Shown here piece after piece: positions 6,984-14,457 of a stretch of DNA of 18,364 nucleotides (the stretch's first letter is position 1; each line of letters begins with the position of its first letter). This DNA comes from Chloroflexi bacterium RBG_16_64_43 (lineage in GTDB: Bacteria; Chloroflexota; Anaerolineae; Anaerolineales; RBG-16-64-43), in the NCBI GenBank assembly GCA_001796965.1, contig MGOA01000035.1:1-18364 (forward strand), written 5' to 3'. Position numbers and translations under genes: made by a program. The notes under the pieces are model-generated. The model saw nothing but the letters and a program-made list of their open reading frames with translations, was not told the origin of the DNA and ran no database searches.

Positions 6984-7012
6984 ATTGTGGGGGCGGAGGC
7001 TTGGCTTGTCAA
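6984..7012 (-). promoter_or_regulatory. Sigma-70-type promoter for the menC-like gene
   Basis: On the minus strand a perfect TTGACA (7012 to 7007) is followed after exactly 17 bases by CACAAT (6989 to 6984, 4 of 6 matches). The predicted start of transcription is near 6977, about 57 bases before the menC-like ATG. The element lies in the gap after the SDR gene. Confidence 0.65.
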
Positions 7013-7034
7013 CCCGCTGGCGGAGCCCCGCAGC

Positions 7035-7991
7035 CTACCCGGCAGAAAGAGTCAGTGGACCGCGCCAGATGAAACGCATCAATCCACGCAGGCCTCGACC
7101 GTGGCGCAAGTAGTCGAGCCGATCTGCAAGCCTGGCCGGGCGAATGCCGAACCAGCGCGCCAAGGCATTGGCCTCGCACGTGCGGTTCACGGCGAGGTAG
7201 TCGACCCAGTAGGGAGTAAGCGGCGAGTACGGCAGGAATGCATCGAGTAGGTTGGCGCCCAGGCGCAGGTAGGGTGGCCACACGCGCACCAGAACGCGCG
7301 AGCGGCGGCAAGCGATGAGTACCGTTTGCACTACGTCGTCGATTGTGAGGTGCTCGGGCCCCCCGATCGAGAGCACTTGCCCGAACCCGATCTCCTCACG
7401 AAGCGCCAGATCGATTGCTGCCACCAGGTCACCAATCCACAACGGCTGCAACTGCGGCTGGCCCTGTGGCACTAAGAACGCTACCGGCATGGCACTGGCG
7501 GCCATGGCAATGACATTGGTGAATGAATCTTCGGGGCCGAAAACCGACGAGGTGCGCAAAATACAGGTGGGCAGGCCGCTCTCGAGCAGGATTTGTTCTG
7601 CCATACCCTTCGCCTGGAGGAAGGGAAAGGCCGAGATGCGGCTGGCGCCGATGTGGCTGAGGTAGACCACTCGCCGGACCCCTGCCAACCGAGCTTGCTC
7701 GACGAGCAACGCTGTCCCCTCCACGTCGGTGGCAAGCAGGTCGCGCCGCCGATGCTCGCCTTCGGCCGAGGCCAGGTGAATGATGGTCTGCACGCCAACC
7801 AACGCCGCTCGCAGCGAGCGGGCATCGGAGAGCGAGGCGATGGCGACCTCCGAGCGCCCCGGCGGAAGCCCCCGGATGGATCGCGAAGGCCGGAGAAGAA
7901 GGCGCAGGTCGTAACCCCTCGGCGAGAGCACCTGGCAGAGGGCACGCCCGATGAAGCCGGTCGCGCCGGTGATCAGCAGACGTTCGGCCAT
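7035..7991 (-). CDS. NAD(P)-binding SDR protein, NDUFA9/complex-I-assembly-like (atypical SDR)
   Basis: The 318-residue protein has an N-terminal Rossmann motif GATGFIG (9-15) and the layout of atypical extended SDRs: a nucleotide-binding half, then a substrate/cap half after about residue 165. The classical YxxxK active site is altered: the equivalent segment reads FLQAK (124-128), phenylalanine in place of tyrosine, with SHIGAS at the usual serine region. NDUFA9-like proteins commonly lack the tyrosine and may bind NAD(P)H structurally rather than catalyse a reaction. The specific role is unknown. The ATG follows an AGGAG binding site (8001-8005). It is 48 bases downstream of the OsmC gene on the same strand. 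Confidence 0.85.
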   Translation of the reverse strand: MAERLLITGATGFIGRALCQVLSPRGYDLRLLLRPSRSIRGLPPGRSEVAIASLSDARSLRAALVGVQTIIHLASAEGEHRRRDLLATDVEGTALLVEQARLAGVRRVVYLSHIGASRISAFPFLQAKGMAEQILLESGLPTCILRTSSVFGPEDSFTNVIAMAASAMPVAFLVPQGQPQLQPLWIGDLVAAIDLALREEIGFGQVLSIGGPEHLTIDDVVQTVLIACRRSRVLVRVWPPYLRLGANLLDAFLPYSPLTPYWVDYLAVNRTCEANALARWFGIRPARLADRLDYLRHGRGLRGLMRFIWRGPLTLSAG

Positions 7992-8039
7992 CGCGAGACG
8001 CTCCTGGGAAAGACCCCCAGCCTACTCCACTGAGCTTGT

Positions 8040-8468
8040 CTACTCACCCGGCGGGTCCTGCTCGATGACCACGCGGTGCTCGATCGGCACCACCTTGGCG
8101 AGCATTCCCTGGGCGGGGCAATACTTGTCGCGCGAGAGCGCCACCGCCCGGTCAACGGCTTGCGGGTCGATGCCGCGCCCGCGCACGCGGTATTCGACCA
8201 CCATGCGCGTGAAGACTTTCGGATGTTCGGTGGCACGTTCGCCCTCCACCCGCACCTCGAAGGCCGTGACGGCCTGTAGCTTCCTTTGCAGAATGGAAAT
8301 CACATCCATTGCCGTGCACCCGGCTAGGCTGAGAGCCATGAGCTCCATCGGGCGGAACCCGTCCTCGGCGCCGCCCACGTCCGCGGCAGCTCCGAGCGGG
8401 ACACGAAATCCCGAGCCGGCCATGCCTTCAAAAGTTAGCTCGCTCTTCCACACCACCGCGGCATTCAC
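8040..8468 (-). CDS. OsmC-family protein (peroxiredoxin-like)
   Basis: The 142-residue product is an OsmC/Ohr-fold protein. The two redox cysteines are visible: C51 in SLAGCTAMDV and C117 in RDKYCPAQ, spaced as in the family, with the conserved arginine/glutamate region GFRPMEL preceding. Members reduce organic or fatty-acid hydroperoxides, although the YhfA/SACOL-like subgroup is poorly characterised. I start at the GTG at 8466-8468, which overlaps the upstream stop (GTGA) and follows GGGAGG; this gives the normal 140-residue family length. A longer in-frame reading would run inside the TlpA gene. Linkage to a thioredoxin-like gene suggests a shared redox function. Confidence 0.88.
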   Translation of the reverse strand: MNAAVVWKSELTFEGMAGSGFRVPLGAAADVGGAEDGFRPMELMALSLAGCTAMDVISILQRKLQAVTAFEVRVEGERATEHPKVFTRMVVEYRVRGRGIDPQAVDRAVALSRDKYCPAQGMLAKVVPIEHRVVIEQDPPGE

Positions 8469-9040
8469 GGTACGCCTCCCAAATCCACCACGCGGGCCAA
8501 CGCCGCCTCGAGATGGTCCCGGTCGATTGCCCCGAACCACGCCAGGCGCACTTGGCCCTGCGCATCCACCAAGAAAGAAGAAGGCAGTGCTGTGGTGCGC
8601 AAAAGGCGCATCGCCTCCTCGTGAGGGTCGAGCCCAACGACCAGCGCCAGACCCCAGCCCCCGACAGACCTGCTCACCACCCGGCGCGATTCACCCTGGT
8701 TGAGGGCCAGCACGACCAGCCCCTGTGAGGCATGATCGCGGGCGGCCTCCGCAAGCACTGGCATCTCCGCAAGACACGGGGGGCACCATGTCGCCCATAG
8801 GTTGACCAGAACCACCTTACCCCGGAAGTCCGAAAGAGAGCCTCGCTGATCGGCGAGGTCGACATAGTTCAACTCTGGCGCTGGGAAATCGGCCACGATG
8901 GGTTCGGCCGAGGGCTGCTCCTCCGAACTGGAATAACGCCCGAGGCCCACCGCCCCAACCACCGCCAGCAGCATCAATCCGGCGCCGAGAGCCGCAAAGG
9001 ATGTCGTGCGCAACCACGAGCGGTTCTTGACGAGGCTCAT
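8465..9040 (-). CDS. TlpA/ResA-like membrane-anchored thioredoxin-fold protein
   Basis: The 191-residue protein has an N-terminal membrane anchor (about 14-34) after a short basic segment, then a thioredoxin/AlkA-TSA-like domain. The active site is WCPPC (85-89), preceded by KVVLVNLWATWC, and TTALPSSFLVD carries the expected cis-proline. It should face the outside of the cytoplasmic membrane. TlpA/ResA proteins reduce disulfides during cytochrome maturation or in extracytoplasmic stress protection; no cytochrome biogenesis gene is visible here, so the partner is unknown. It lies 55 bases after dinG and its stop overlaps the OsmC start by four bases. A modest AGGG binding site precedes the ATG. 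Confidence 0.9.
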   Translation of the reverse strand: MSLVKNRSWLRTTSFAALGAGLMLLAVVGAVGLGRYSSSEEQPSAEPIVADFPAPELNYVDLADQRGSLSDFRGKVVLVNLWATWCPPCLAEMPVLAEAARDHASQGLVVLALNQGESRRVVSRSVGGWGLALVVGLDPHEEAMRLLRTTALPSSFLVDAQGQVRLAWFGAIDRDHLEAALARVVDLGGVP

Positions 9041-9095
9041 CGGATCCCTGGTGTGCCGTCTCCGTTGAGGGCCCCCAAACCCGCCTGAATCACGA

Positions 9096-11894
9096 TCACT
9101 CGCCCAGCCACAACGTCGCGCGTTTCGGCAAGTCGGCGAGCGTGCCCTGCTCGATCTTGCAGTCTGGTAGCGAATTGGTGAAGTAGCGGCCGTAGGATTT
9201 GGTGAGGATCCGTCGATCGAACACGACGGCCAGACCGCGGTCGGTGCGCGTGCGAATCAACCGTCCGAACCCTTGGCGGAATCGCAAGATGGCCTCCGGC
9301 AAGGAGTATTCGGAGAACGAGTCATCGAAAGTCTCGGAGCGGGCTGCCACAATTGGGTCGCTTGGTACGGCGAACGGCAAGCGCACAATCGCCACAACAG
9401 AAAGCGCCTGACCCGGAACATCCACACCTTCCCAGAAGGAACGCGTCCCGAGCAGCACAGCTTGATCGCTGGCGCGAAAGGACTCGAGCAAGGAGTGGCG
9501 CGATGCGCCCTCGCCCTGCTCAAAGACGGTGACCCCCGCCTTCGCCAGCGGCGCGGCGATCGCCTGATGAGTTTGGCGTAGTTGTGCGTAAGACGTAAAC
9601 AGCACCAGCGCCCGTCCACGGCTGGCCTTGCACAACCCGATCAGGCCTTGCTCTACGCCGCGTTGATACCCGCGCACGTCGCTCGGCTCGGGGATGTCGG
9701 ACACCAGATAGACCAGCGCCGAGTGTTCGTAATCGAAGGGCGAACCGACCACCAGCGTATCGGCCTCATCGGCATTCAGGCGATGGATCAAAAAGTCGAA
9801 CTCGCCCGCAGTGGTGAGGGTGGCCGAGGTCATGATGATGGCCGCCTTCTGGTGCCAAAGATGCCGCTCGACGAGCGGACCCACGTGCAACGGGGCGGCA
9901 TGCAGCGACATCGTTAAGCGCTCGGATTGAATACCCACCCAGTTGATGATGGACGGGGAGGGCTCGGCGAATACCTGATTCATCTGGTTCATCAGCGTCT
10001 GAACCCGCCGCGCCCACCCGAGCAGGTCGGAGCCCAGATCTTCCCCTTGAGTGGCCCCGCCTCCGGCTCCCGCCATCCGATCGCCGAGGCCAGAGGTAAT
10101 CCGCCGCAGCTCGTCGAGCGCGCCACGCAGGTTCTCCCACGCGATCTCAACTTCTTCCCACCCGGGGAGTGAGCGCGTCGAAGGCAGCAGCCGGTATTCG
10201 AGGCCGTATTCGCCGATGGGCGATTCGAGCTGGTTCTCGATGAAGCGCCGCAGCGTTTCGAACAGCGCGCGCCCGTCGCTCTGGCAGCGCTCCCCGCCCT
10301 CGGTCAGGCGGTCGAGCTGCCCGCGCAGATCAAGGTCGCCGGCCCAGGCGGGCGGTCGCCGCGCCAGCATTGCCAGCGCGCCCGCCAGGCCGCTACGCGA
10401 TCCCCCGAGCTCGCGCAGCACGCGGTCGAAATCCGGCTGCGAAAGGTGAAAGGCCAGCCCGTCGGTGGTAGCGCTCTCGAGATGATGAGCTTCGTCTACG
10501 ATCAAGTAGTCGTACTCGGGCAGCACCCGGTTCTCTGCGGCGATGTCGGCTACGAGCAGCGAGTGGTTCACGATCAGCACGTGCGCGCTCTCGGCGGCCA
10601 CGCGCGCACGGTAGAAAGGACATGTCCCATGTCCGAGCGTTTGACACGTCTCGAGAGTGCACTGCTCATCCTGAGCCGAGAGACGGTCCCACGCCATGCG
10701 CTCGGCGGGCCCGCCCAGATTCAGTTCGCTGCGGTCGCCGGTCGTCGTCTGCCGCAGCCAAACGAGGGTTTTGCCCAGCACGCGCATCTCTTCGGCCGTT
10801 TCGGGGCCGCGTCGCCGGGCGGCCTCGAGTTTGCGCGGGCACAGGTAGTTGGCACGGCCCTTCAACACGGCGGCGCGGAAATCAAGGTTGAGGGCGGCTT
10901 GCAGATCGGGGATGTCCTTGTTGATGAGCTGGTCCTGCAAGTTGATGGTGTTCGTCGAGACGACCACGCGCAACCCGTTGCGCACAGCCCAGTGAACGGC
11001 CGGGACGAGATAGGCCAGGCTCTTGCCGGTGCCTGTGCCGGCCTCAACCAGCAGGTGTCGCCCCTCGCTCAGCGATCGGGCGACGGCTGCGGTCATCTCC
11101 AGTTGTTGGGTGCGTCGCTCGTAGCCGGGGAAGCGCGTGGCGAGTGCGCCGCCGTCATCGAGCGTGGCCACCACCTCATCCACATTCAGAGGCGAGGGTT
11201 CGCTCGCCGGTGACAAATCCGGAGACTCAGAAGGCCGCAGCGCGGGGAGGTTGAAGAGCGCGGGCGCGGTCAGCGGCCCAACGGCCTCCCGCGCTTGCAG
11301 GCGCTCGCCCAGGACATCCTCCAGCGGTTGCCCGCCGCCCCATTCCAGATTCTGACTTAGCCGTACCAGTTCCGCCAATAGGTCGAGCGACAGTTCCGCC
11401 GCCATTTCGAGCAGACGCAGGAACACGGCCCGCGTGGCACGGGCATCATCCAGAGCGCGGTGGGTGGCCGGCAAGATCACCCCGAGTGCACTGGCCAGCG
11501 CTCCCAGGTTGTAGCGTGGGGCCGTGGGCAAGAGAACCGCGGCCAGGTCGTACGTATCGAACGCCTGGTTGAATTTGAACAGCCCATGGCGTTGGAGAAA
11601 GCCCAGGTCGAAACCGATGCTCTGACCGAGGATCGGCCGTTCTCCGACAAGCGGCTCCAATTTAGCGAGCGCCCGATCGAGACGGGGGGCGTCCGCCACC
11701 ATCGCGTCTGTGATCCCGGTGAGGTCGGTAATGGCGCGCGGGATGGGATGCCCGGGGTTAACCAGCGTGCTCCACTCGTCCTCGACGCGCTCGCCGCGAA
11801 ACAGCACAACGCCGATCTCAATGACGGAGTCGCGATCTGGACTAAGGCCTGTCGTCTCCAGGTCCAGACAGGCGATCGATTTCGGGTTCATCAT
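9096..11894 (-). CDS. dinG: Bifunctional DnaQ-type exonuclease / DinG-family helicase
   Basis: This is a 932-residue fusion. The N-terminal 3'-5' exonuclease domain (about 5-165) is of DEDDh type with D11/E13 (DLETTG), D96 and H145/D150 present. A linker (about 170-255) leads to an XPD/DinG-like superfamily-2 helicase: Walker A EAGTGTGKS (284-292), four candidate iron-sulfur cysteines (C352, C412, C417, C425), and DEAH box DEAH (467-470). A C-terminal helicase half contains GTRSFWEGVDVPG and the GFGRLIRTRTD motif VI. Such proteins unwind DNA or DNA-RNA hybrids in repair. Exonuclease-DinG fusions are known in Firmicutes and other phyla. Both active sites appear intact. ATG pairs at 11889-11894; a clear Shine-Dalgarno sequence is not seen. 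Confidence 0.94.
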   Translation of the reverse strand: MMNPKSIACLDLETTGLSPDRDSVIEIGVVLFRGERVEDEWSTLVNPGHPIPRAITDLTGITDAMVADAPRLDRALAKLEPLVGERPILGQSIGFDLGFLQRHGLFKFNQAFDTYDLAAVLLPTAPRYNLGALASALGVILPATHRALDDARATRAVFLRLLEMAAELSLDLLAELVRLSQNLEWGGGQPLEDVLGERLQAREAVGPLTAPALFNLPALRPSESPDLSPASEPSPLNVDEVVATLDDGGALATRFPGYERRTQQLEMTAAVARSLSEGRHLLVEAGTGTGKSLAYLVPAVHWAVRNGLRVVVSTNTINLQDQLINKDIPDLQAALNLDFRAAVLKGRANYLCPRKLEAARRRGPETAEEMRVLGKTLVWLRQTTTGDRSELNLGGPAERMAWDRLSAQDEQCTLETCQTLGHGTCPFYRARVAAESAHVLIVNHSLLVADIAAENRVLPEYDYLIVDEAHHLESATTDGLAFHLSQPDFDRVLRELGGSRSGLAGALAMLARRPPAWAGDLDLRGQLDRLTEGGERCQSDGRALFETLRRFIENQLESPIGEYGLEYRLLPSTRSLPGWEEVEIAWENLRGALDELRRITSGLGDRMAGAGGGATQGEDLGSDLLGWARRVQTLMNQMNQVFAEPSPSIINWVGIQSERLTMSLHAAPLHVGPLVERHLWHQKAAIIMTSATLTTAGEFDFLIHRLNADEADTLVVGSPFDYEHSALVYLVSDIPEPSDVRGYQRGVEQGLIGLCKASRGRALVLFTSYAQLRQTHQAIAAPLAKAGVTVFEQGEGASRHSLLESFRASDQAVLLGTRSFWEGVDVPGQALSVVAIVRLPFAVPSDPIVAARSETFDDSFSEYSLPEAILRFRQGFGRLIRTRTDRGLAVVFDRRILTKSYGRYFTNSLPDCKIEQGTLADLPKRATLWLGE

Positions 11895-11956
11895 GGACGC
11901 AGTGCGCTCGGGCTTTCTAAGGCCGCGGGCCGGCCGAGGTAATAGATAAGGATTCG

Positions 11957-11962
11957 ATTATA
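11957..11962 (-). promoter_or_regulatory. -10 element for dinG operon
   Basis: A perfect TATAAT on the minus strand sits about 63 bases upstream of the dinG ATG. No good -35 is found at 16-18 bases (CACGCT at 17), so only the -10 is supported. It would drive dinG and probably the tlpA, osmC and SDR genes. Confidence 0.45.
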
Positions 11963-11965
11963 GCA

Positions 11966-11994
11966 TTCGAAGTGCCGGCAGCGTGTGGTAAACT
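11966..11994 (+). promoter_or_regulatory. Candidate mdh promoter with extended -10
   Basis: TG-G-TAAACT (11986-11994) forms an extended -10 element. TTCGAA (11966-11971) lies 17 bases upstream and matches the -35 consensus at only 3 of 6 positions. Transcription would start near 12001, giving an mdh leader of about 200 bases. Confidence 0.4.
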
Positions 11995-12053
11995 GCGCGC
12001 ACTCCACGCCACATCGTCGCGGAGGATCGCCCTTGTGTCGACAGTCCCTGTCC

Positions 12054-12070
12054 CACGGACTTCGGCCGTG
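12054..12070 (+). other. Leader hairpin with cUUCGg tetraloop
   Basis: CACGG and CCGTG can pair around a CUUCGG cap with one bulged A, giving a stable short hairpin in the predicted mdh leader. A second potential stem (CCGGCC 12100-12105 with GGCCGG 12117-12122) lies downstream. No known regulatory RNA is matched. Confidence 0.35.
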
Positions 12071-12208
12071 AACCGATTATCCACCGGTCGGAAACGAACC
12101 CGGCCACGAAACCCTGGGCCGGCATTTGCCCGGTCATATCCCAAGAGTAGCACCCTCAACTCTCGAAAGCATCCCACCTTGGAATAGTTCTCGGCGAAGG
12201 AGGCCTGC

Positions 12209-13144
12209 ATGCGGCCGAAGATCACAATCATCGGCGCGGGATTTACCGGCTCAACCACCGCGCATTGGCTAGCTGCTCAGGAGCTGGGCGATATTGTGCT
12301 CCTGGACGTTATGGAAGGCATGCCGCAAGGCAAGTCGCTGGACCTGCAGGAGGCGCTGCCGATCATCTCGAGCGACGTGAGCGTACGTGGGACAAACGAC
12401 TACCTGGACACGGCCGGCTCCGACATCATCGTGATCACCGCCGGGGCGGCGCGCAAGCCCGGTATGAGCCGCGAGGATCTCTTGAACACAAACGCCGCCA
12501 TCGTTCGCAGCGCGGTCGACAGCTCGGTGCCCCACTCGCCCAATGCTGTTCTTGTGGTGCTCACCAATCCGCTCGACACGATGGCCTACTTGGCCTACCG
12601 GCGCAGCGGGTTTCCCAAGGCGCGGGTGGTCGGGCAGGCGGGCATCCTCGATTCGGCTCGGATGCGTGCATTCGTCGCCATGGAGCTCGGAGTGAGCGTC
12701 GAGAACGTCCACACCTACGTGATGGGCGGCCACGGCGATGAGATGGTGCCGCTCACGCGCCACTCCAATGTGGCGGGTGTCCCCCTGTTGGAGATGCTGG
12801 CCCCTGACCGGCTGCAGGCGATTGTTGAGCGGACACGCAAAGGCGGGGGTGAGATCGTCAACCTGCTCAAGACCGGCAGTGCTTACTTTGCCCCGGCCGC
12901 CGCTGTAGCTCAAATGGTAAGCGCCATCCTCAAAGACAAGCACCTCATCGTCCCCTGTTCCGCGATGCTCGAGGGCGAGTACGGCTTGCGCGATATGTTC
13001 TTTGGCGTGCCGACGCAGCTCGGCCGCTCAGGGGTGGAGCGGGTTGTCGAAGTCCCGCTTGACGAAGTGGAAAAGCAGGCGCTGGCCGCATCTGCGGCGC
13101 TGGTGCGCGAAAGCCTGGCCACGCTCGAACGGCTAAGCGCCTGA
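12209..13144 (+). CDS. mdh: Malate dehydrogenase (LDH-like type)
   Basis: The 311-residue enzyme interconverts malate and oxaloacetate using NAD in the TCA cycle. Visible features: the nucleotide-binding GAGFTG (9-14) with D33 at the end of the second strand, expected for NAD preference; the substrate-loop arginines R82 and R88 in ARKPGMSR, which distinguish MDH from lactate dehydrogenase; D148/R151 in LDSARMR; and the catalytic H175 in MGGHGDEMVPL. The length is typical of the LDH-like MDH group. The ATG has an excellent GGAGG ribosome binding site. Citrate synthase follows 51 bases downstream, so the two enzymes that make and consume oxaloacetate are probably co-transcribed. Confidence 0.95.
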   Translation: MRPKITIIGAGFTGSTTAHWLAAQELGDIVLLDVMEGMPQGKSLDLQEALPIISSDVSVRGTNDYLDTAGSDIIVITAGAARKPGMSREDLLNTNAAIVRSAVDSSVPHSPNAVLVVLTNPLDTMAYLAYRRSGFPKARVVGQAGILDSARMRAFVAMELGVSVENVHTYVMGGHGDEMVPLTRHSNVAGVPLLEMLAPDRLQAIVERTRKGGGEIVNLLKTGSAYFAPAAAVAQMVSAILKDKHLIVPCSAMLEGEYGLRDMFFGVPTQLGRSGVERVVEVPLDEVEKQALAASAALVRESLATLERLSA

Positions 13145-13195
13145 GCTCACCGCCCGGCCTTACGGCCTTATCCCTATCACGCAGTGGAGCCTCTC

Positions 13196-14380
13196 ATGAC
13201 AACCTACAGTGAAGAGTTCAAACTGGTGGCCCGGCCTGGCGAAATCAGTTTCTCCAAGGGTCTGGATGGAGTCGTCGCGGCCGAAAGCACCAAGAGTTAC
13301 GTGGATGGCCTGGGTGGGCGCCTCGTGTACCACGGACACCCGATCGAAGAGTTGGCCGAGGAATCCACTTTCGAAGAAGTGTTCTTTCTCCTTCTCTACG
13401 ACCGGCTGCCGACGGCGGCCGAGCTGGCCCGGTTCACCGGGCAATTGCAGCAGCATCGCGAGATCCCGGAAGAGATCTACGCCATCGTCCGCGACCATGC
13501 CGCCCGGCGAGGTGTCCATCCGATGACCGTCCTGCGTACGGCGATCTCGGCTCTGGCGGTTTTCGACGAACATGCCGAAGAGGACACCCCAGAGACCCAT
13601 CAGGCGCAGGCGGTTCAGATCACCTCCAAGATGGCCACCGTTGCGGCGGCGATTGGGCGGGTGCGCAGCGGCCAGGCGATCGTGCATCCGCGCAGCGATC
13701 TCAGCCATGCCGCCAACTACTTCTACATGATGATGGGCCGCGTGCCCGACGCCTTCGAGGCGCGCCTCACGGACGTGCTACTGATCTTGCACGCCGACCA
13801 TGAGAGCAATGCCAGCACCTTCGCCGCATTAGTCGTCAAGTCCACCCTGGCCGATACGTACTCGGCCGTGGTGGCAGGGATCGCCGCGCTCAAGGGCCCG
13901 CTGCACGGAGGGGCAAACGAGCAGGTGATGAAGATGCTCGAGAGCATCGGGAGCCCAGAGCGCGTCGCGGCCTGGCTCGATGAAGCCATGGCCCAGAAGA
14001 AGAAGATCATGGGCTTCGGCCATCGCGTGTATAAGACCATGGACCCGCGCGCCACCATCCTGCGGGGCTACGCTCGCGAGGTGACCCGTCGCGCCGGCAC
14101 CGAGCGCTGGCTGGTCATGGCCGAGCAAATCGAAAAGACCATGGTCGAAAAGTTCGCTCAGAAGGGCATATGGCCCAACGTAGATTTCTTCTCGGGCGTG
14201 GTCATGGCCTCGTTAGGGATCGACCCTTCCATGTTCACCCCGCTGTTCGCCGTGGGTCGCAGCGCCGGATGGGTGGCACACGCCTGGGAGCAGCGCCAGG
14301 ATAACCGCCTCTTCCGGCCCCGCTTTGTGTACGTCGGGCCCGAGAGCGAGCCTTATATTCCCTTGGCCGAACGCAAGTAG
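13196..14380 (+). CDS. gltA: Citrate synthase
   Basis: The 394-residue enzyme condenses acetyl-CoA with oxaloacetate to citrate. Catalytic residues are present: H237 in GPLHGGAN, H276 in MGFGHRVYK and D330 in NVDFFSG, with substrate arginines around R285 and R355. Its length matches the short (type I-like, dimeric) bacterial and archaeal enzymes and relatives that also act as 2-methylcitrate synthases; the sequence alone does not exclude that, but adjacency to mdh favours citrate synthase. I choose ATG 13196, spaced 6 bases from GGAG (13186-13189), rather than the in-frame GTG at 13184, which overlaps that site. The gap after the gene holds an inverted repeat that may end transcription. Confidence 0.93.
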   Translation: MTTYSEEFKLVARPGEISFSKGLDGVVAAESTKSYVDGLGGRLVYHGHPIEELAEESTFEEVFFLLLYDRLPTAAELARFTGQLQQHREIPEEIYAIVRDHAARRGVHPMTVLRTAISALAVFDEHAEEDTPETHQAQAVQITSKMATVAAAIGRVRSGQAIVHPRSDLSHAANYFYMMMGRVPDAFEARLTDVLLILHADHESNASTFAALVVKSTLADTYSAVVAGIAALKGPLHGGANEQVMKMLESIGSPERVAAWLDEAMAQKKKIMGFGHRVYKTMDPRATILRGYAREVTRRAGTERWLVMAEQIEKTMVEKFAQKGIWPNVDFFSGVVMASLGIDPSMFTPLFAVGRSAGWVAHAWEQRQDNRLFRPRFVYVGPESEPYIPLAERK

Positions 14381-14406
14381 CCGACAACCATTCCGCACAG
14401 ATCGGG

Positions 14407-14437
14407 TGAGCCGTCCGCTGTATAATCGGATGGCTCA
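14407..14437 (+). repeat. 11-bp inverted repeat enclosing a TATAAT element
   Basis: The arms TGAGCCGTCCG (14407-14417) and CGGATGGCTCA (14427-14437) pair along 11 positions, with one G-U in RNA. The 9-base loop contains TATAAT (14421-14426). As RNA it could be a terminator for citrate synthase, followed by a loose T-rich tail (ATTCCGTTTT); as DNA it could be an operator over the promoter of the HD-GYP gene. Confidence 0.55.
14421..14426 (+). promoter_or_regulatory. -10 element for the HD-GYP gene
   Basis: A consensus TATAAT lies 31 bases upstream of the GTG start, with transcription expected near 14433. No good -35 hexamer is present at 16-18 bases, suggesting either an activator-dependent promoter or a chance match. 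Confidence 0.45.
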
Positions 14438-14457
14438 TTCCGTTTTGAGGTGAGTGC

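Larger units (their letters stand above)
11895..12208. other. Divergent intergenic region between dinG and mdh
   Basis: This is the only stretch over 300 bases without a gene. It holds a minus-strand TATAAT (11957-11962), a plus-strand extended -10 (11986-11994), two potential hairpins in the mdh leader (12054-12070 and 12100-12122), and the mdh ribosome binding site GGAGG (about 12198-12202). No RNA gene or known riboswitch consensus was recognised. Short open frames here lack start context and overlap the promoters. Confidence 0.7.

Noticed and set aside
8469..8540. Longer N-terminus for the OsmC protein
   Set aside because: The extra 24 residues are glycine- and arginine-rich, overlap the TlpA gene and exceed family length; GTG 8468 with GGGAGG is better.
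11972..12187. 71-codon plus-strand frame in the dinG-mdh gap
   Set aside because: It begins at a GTG inside the candidate promoter, has no ribosome binding site and low-complexity basic composition.
13155..13170. Short direct repeat GGCCTTA-C-GGCCTTA between mdh and citrate synthase
   Set aside because: Only two 7-base copies in GC-rich spacer, consistent with chance; no pairing or promoter role is apparent.
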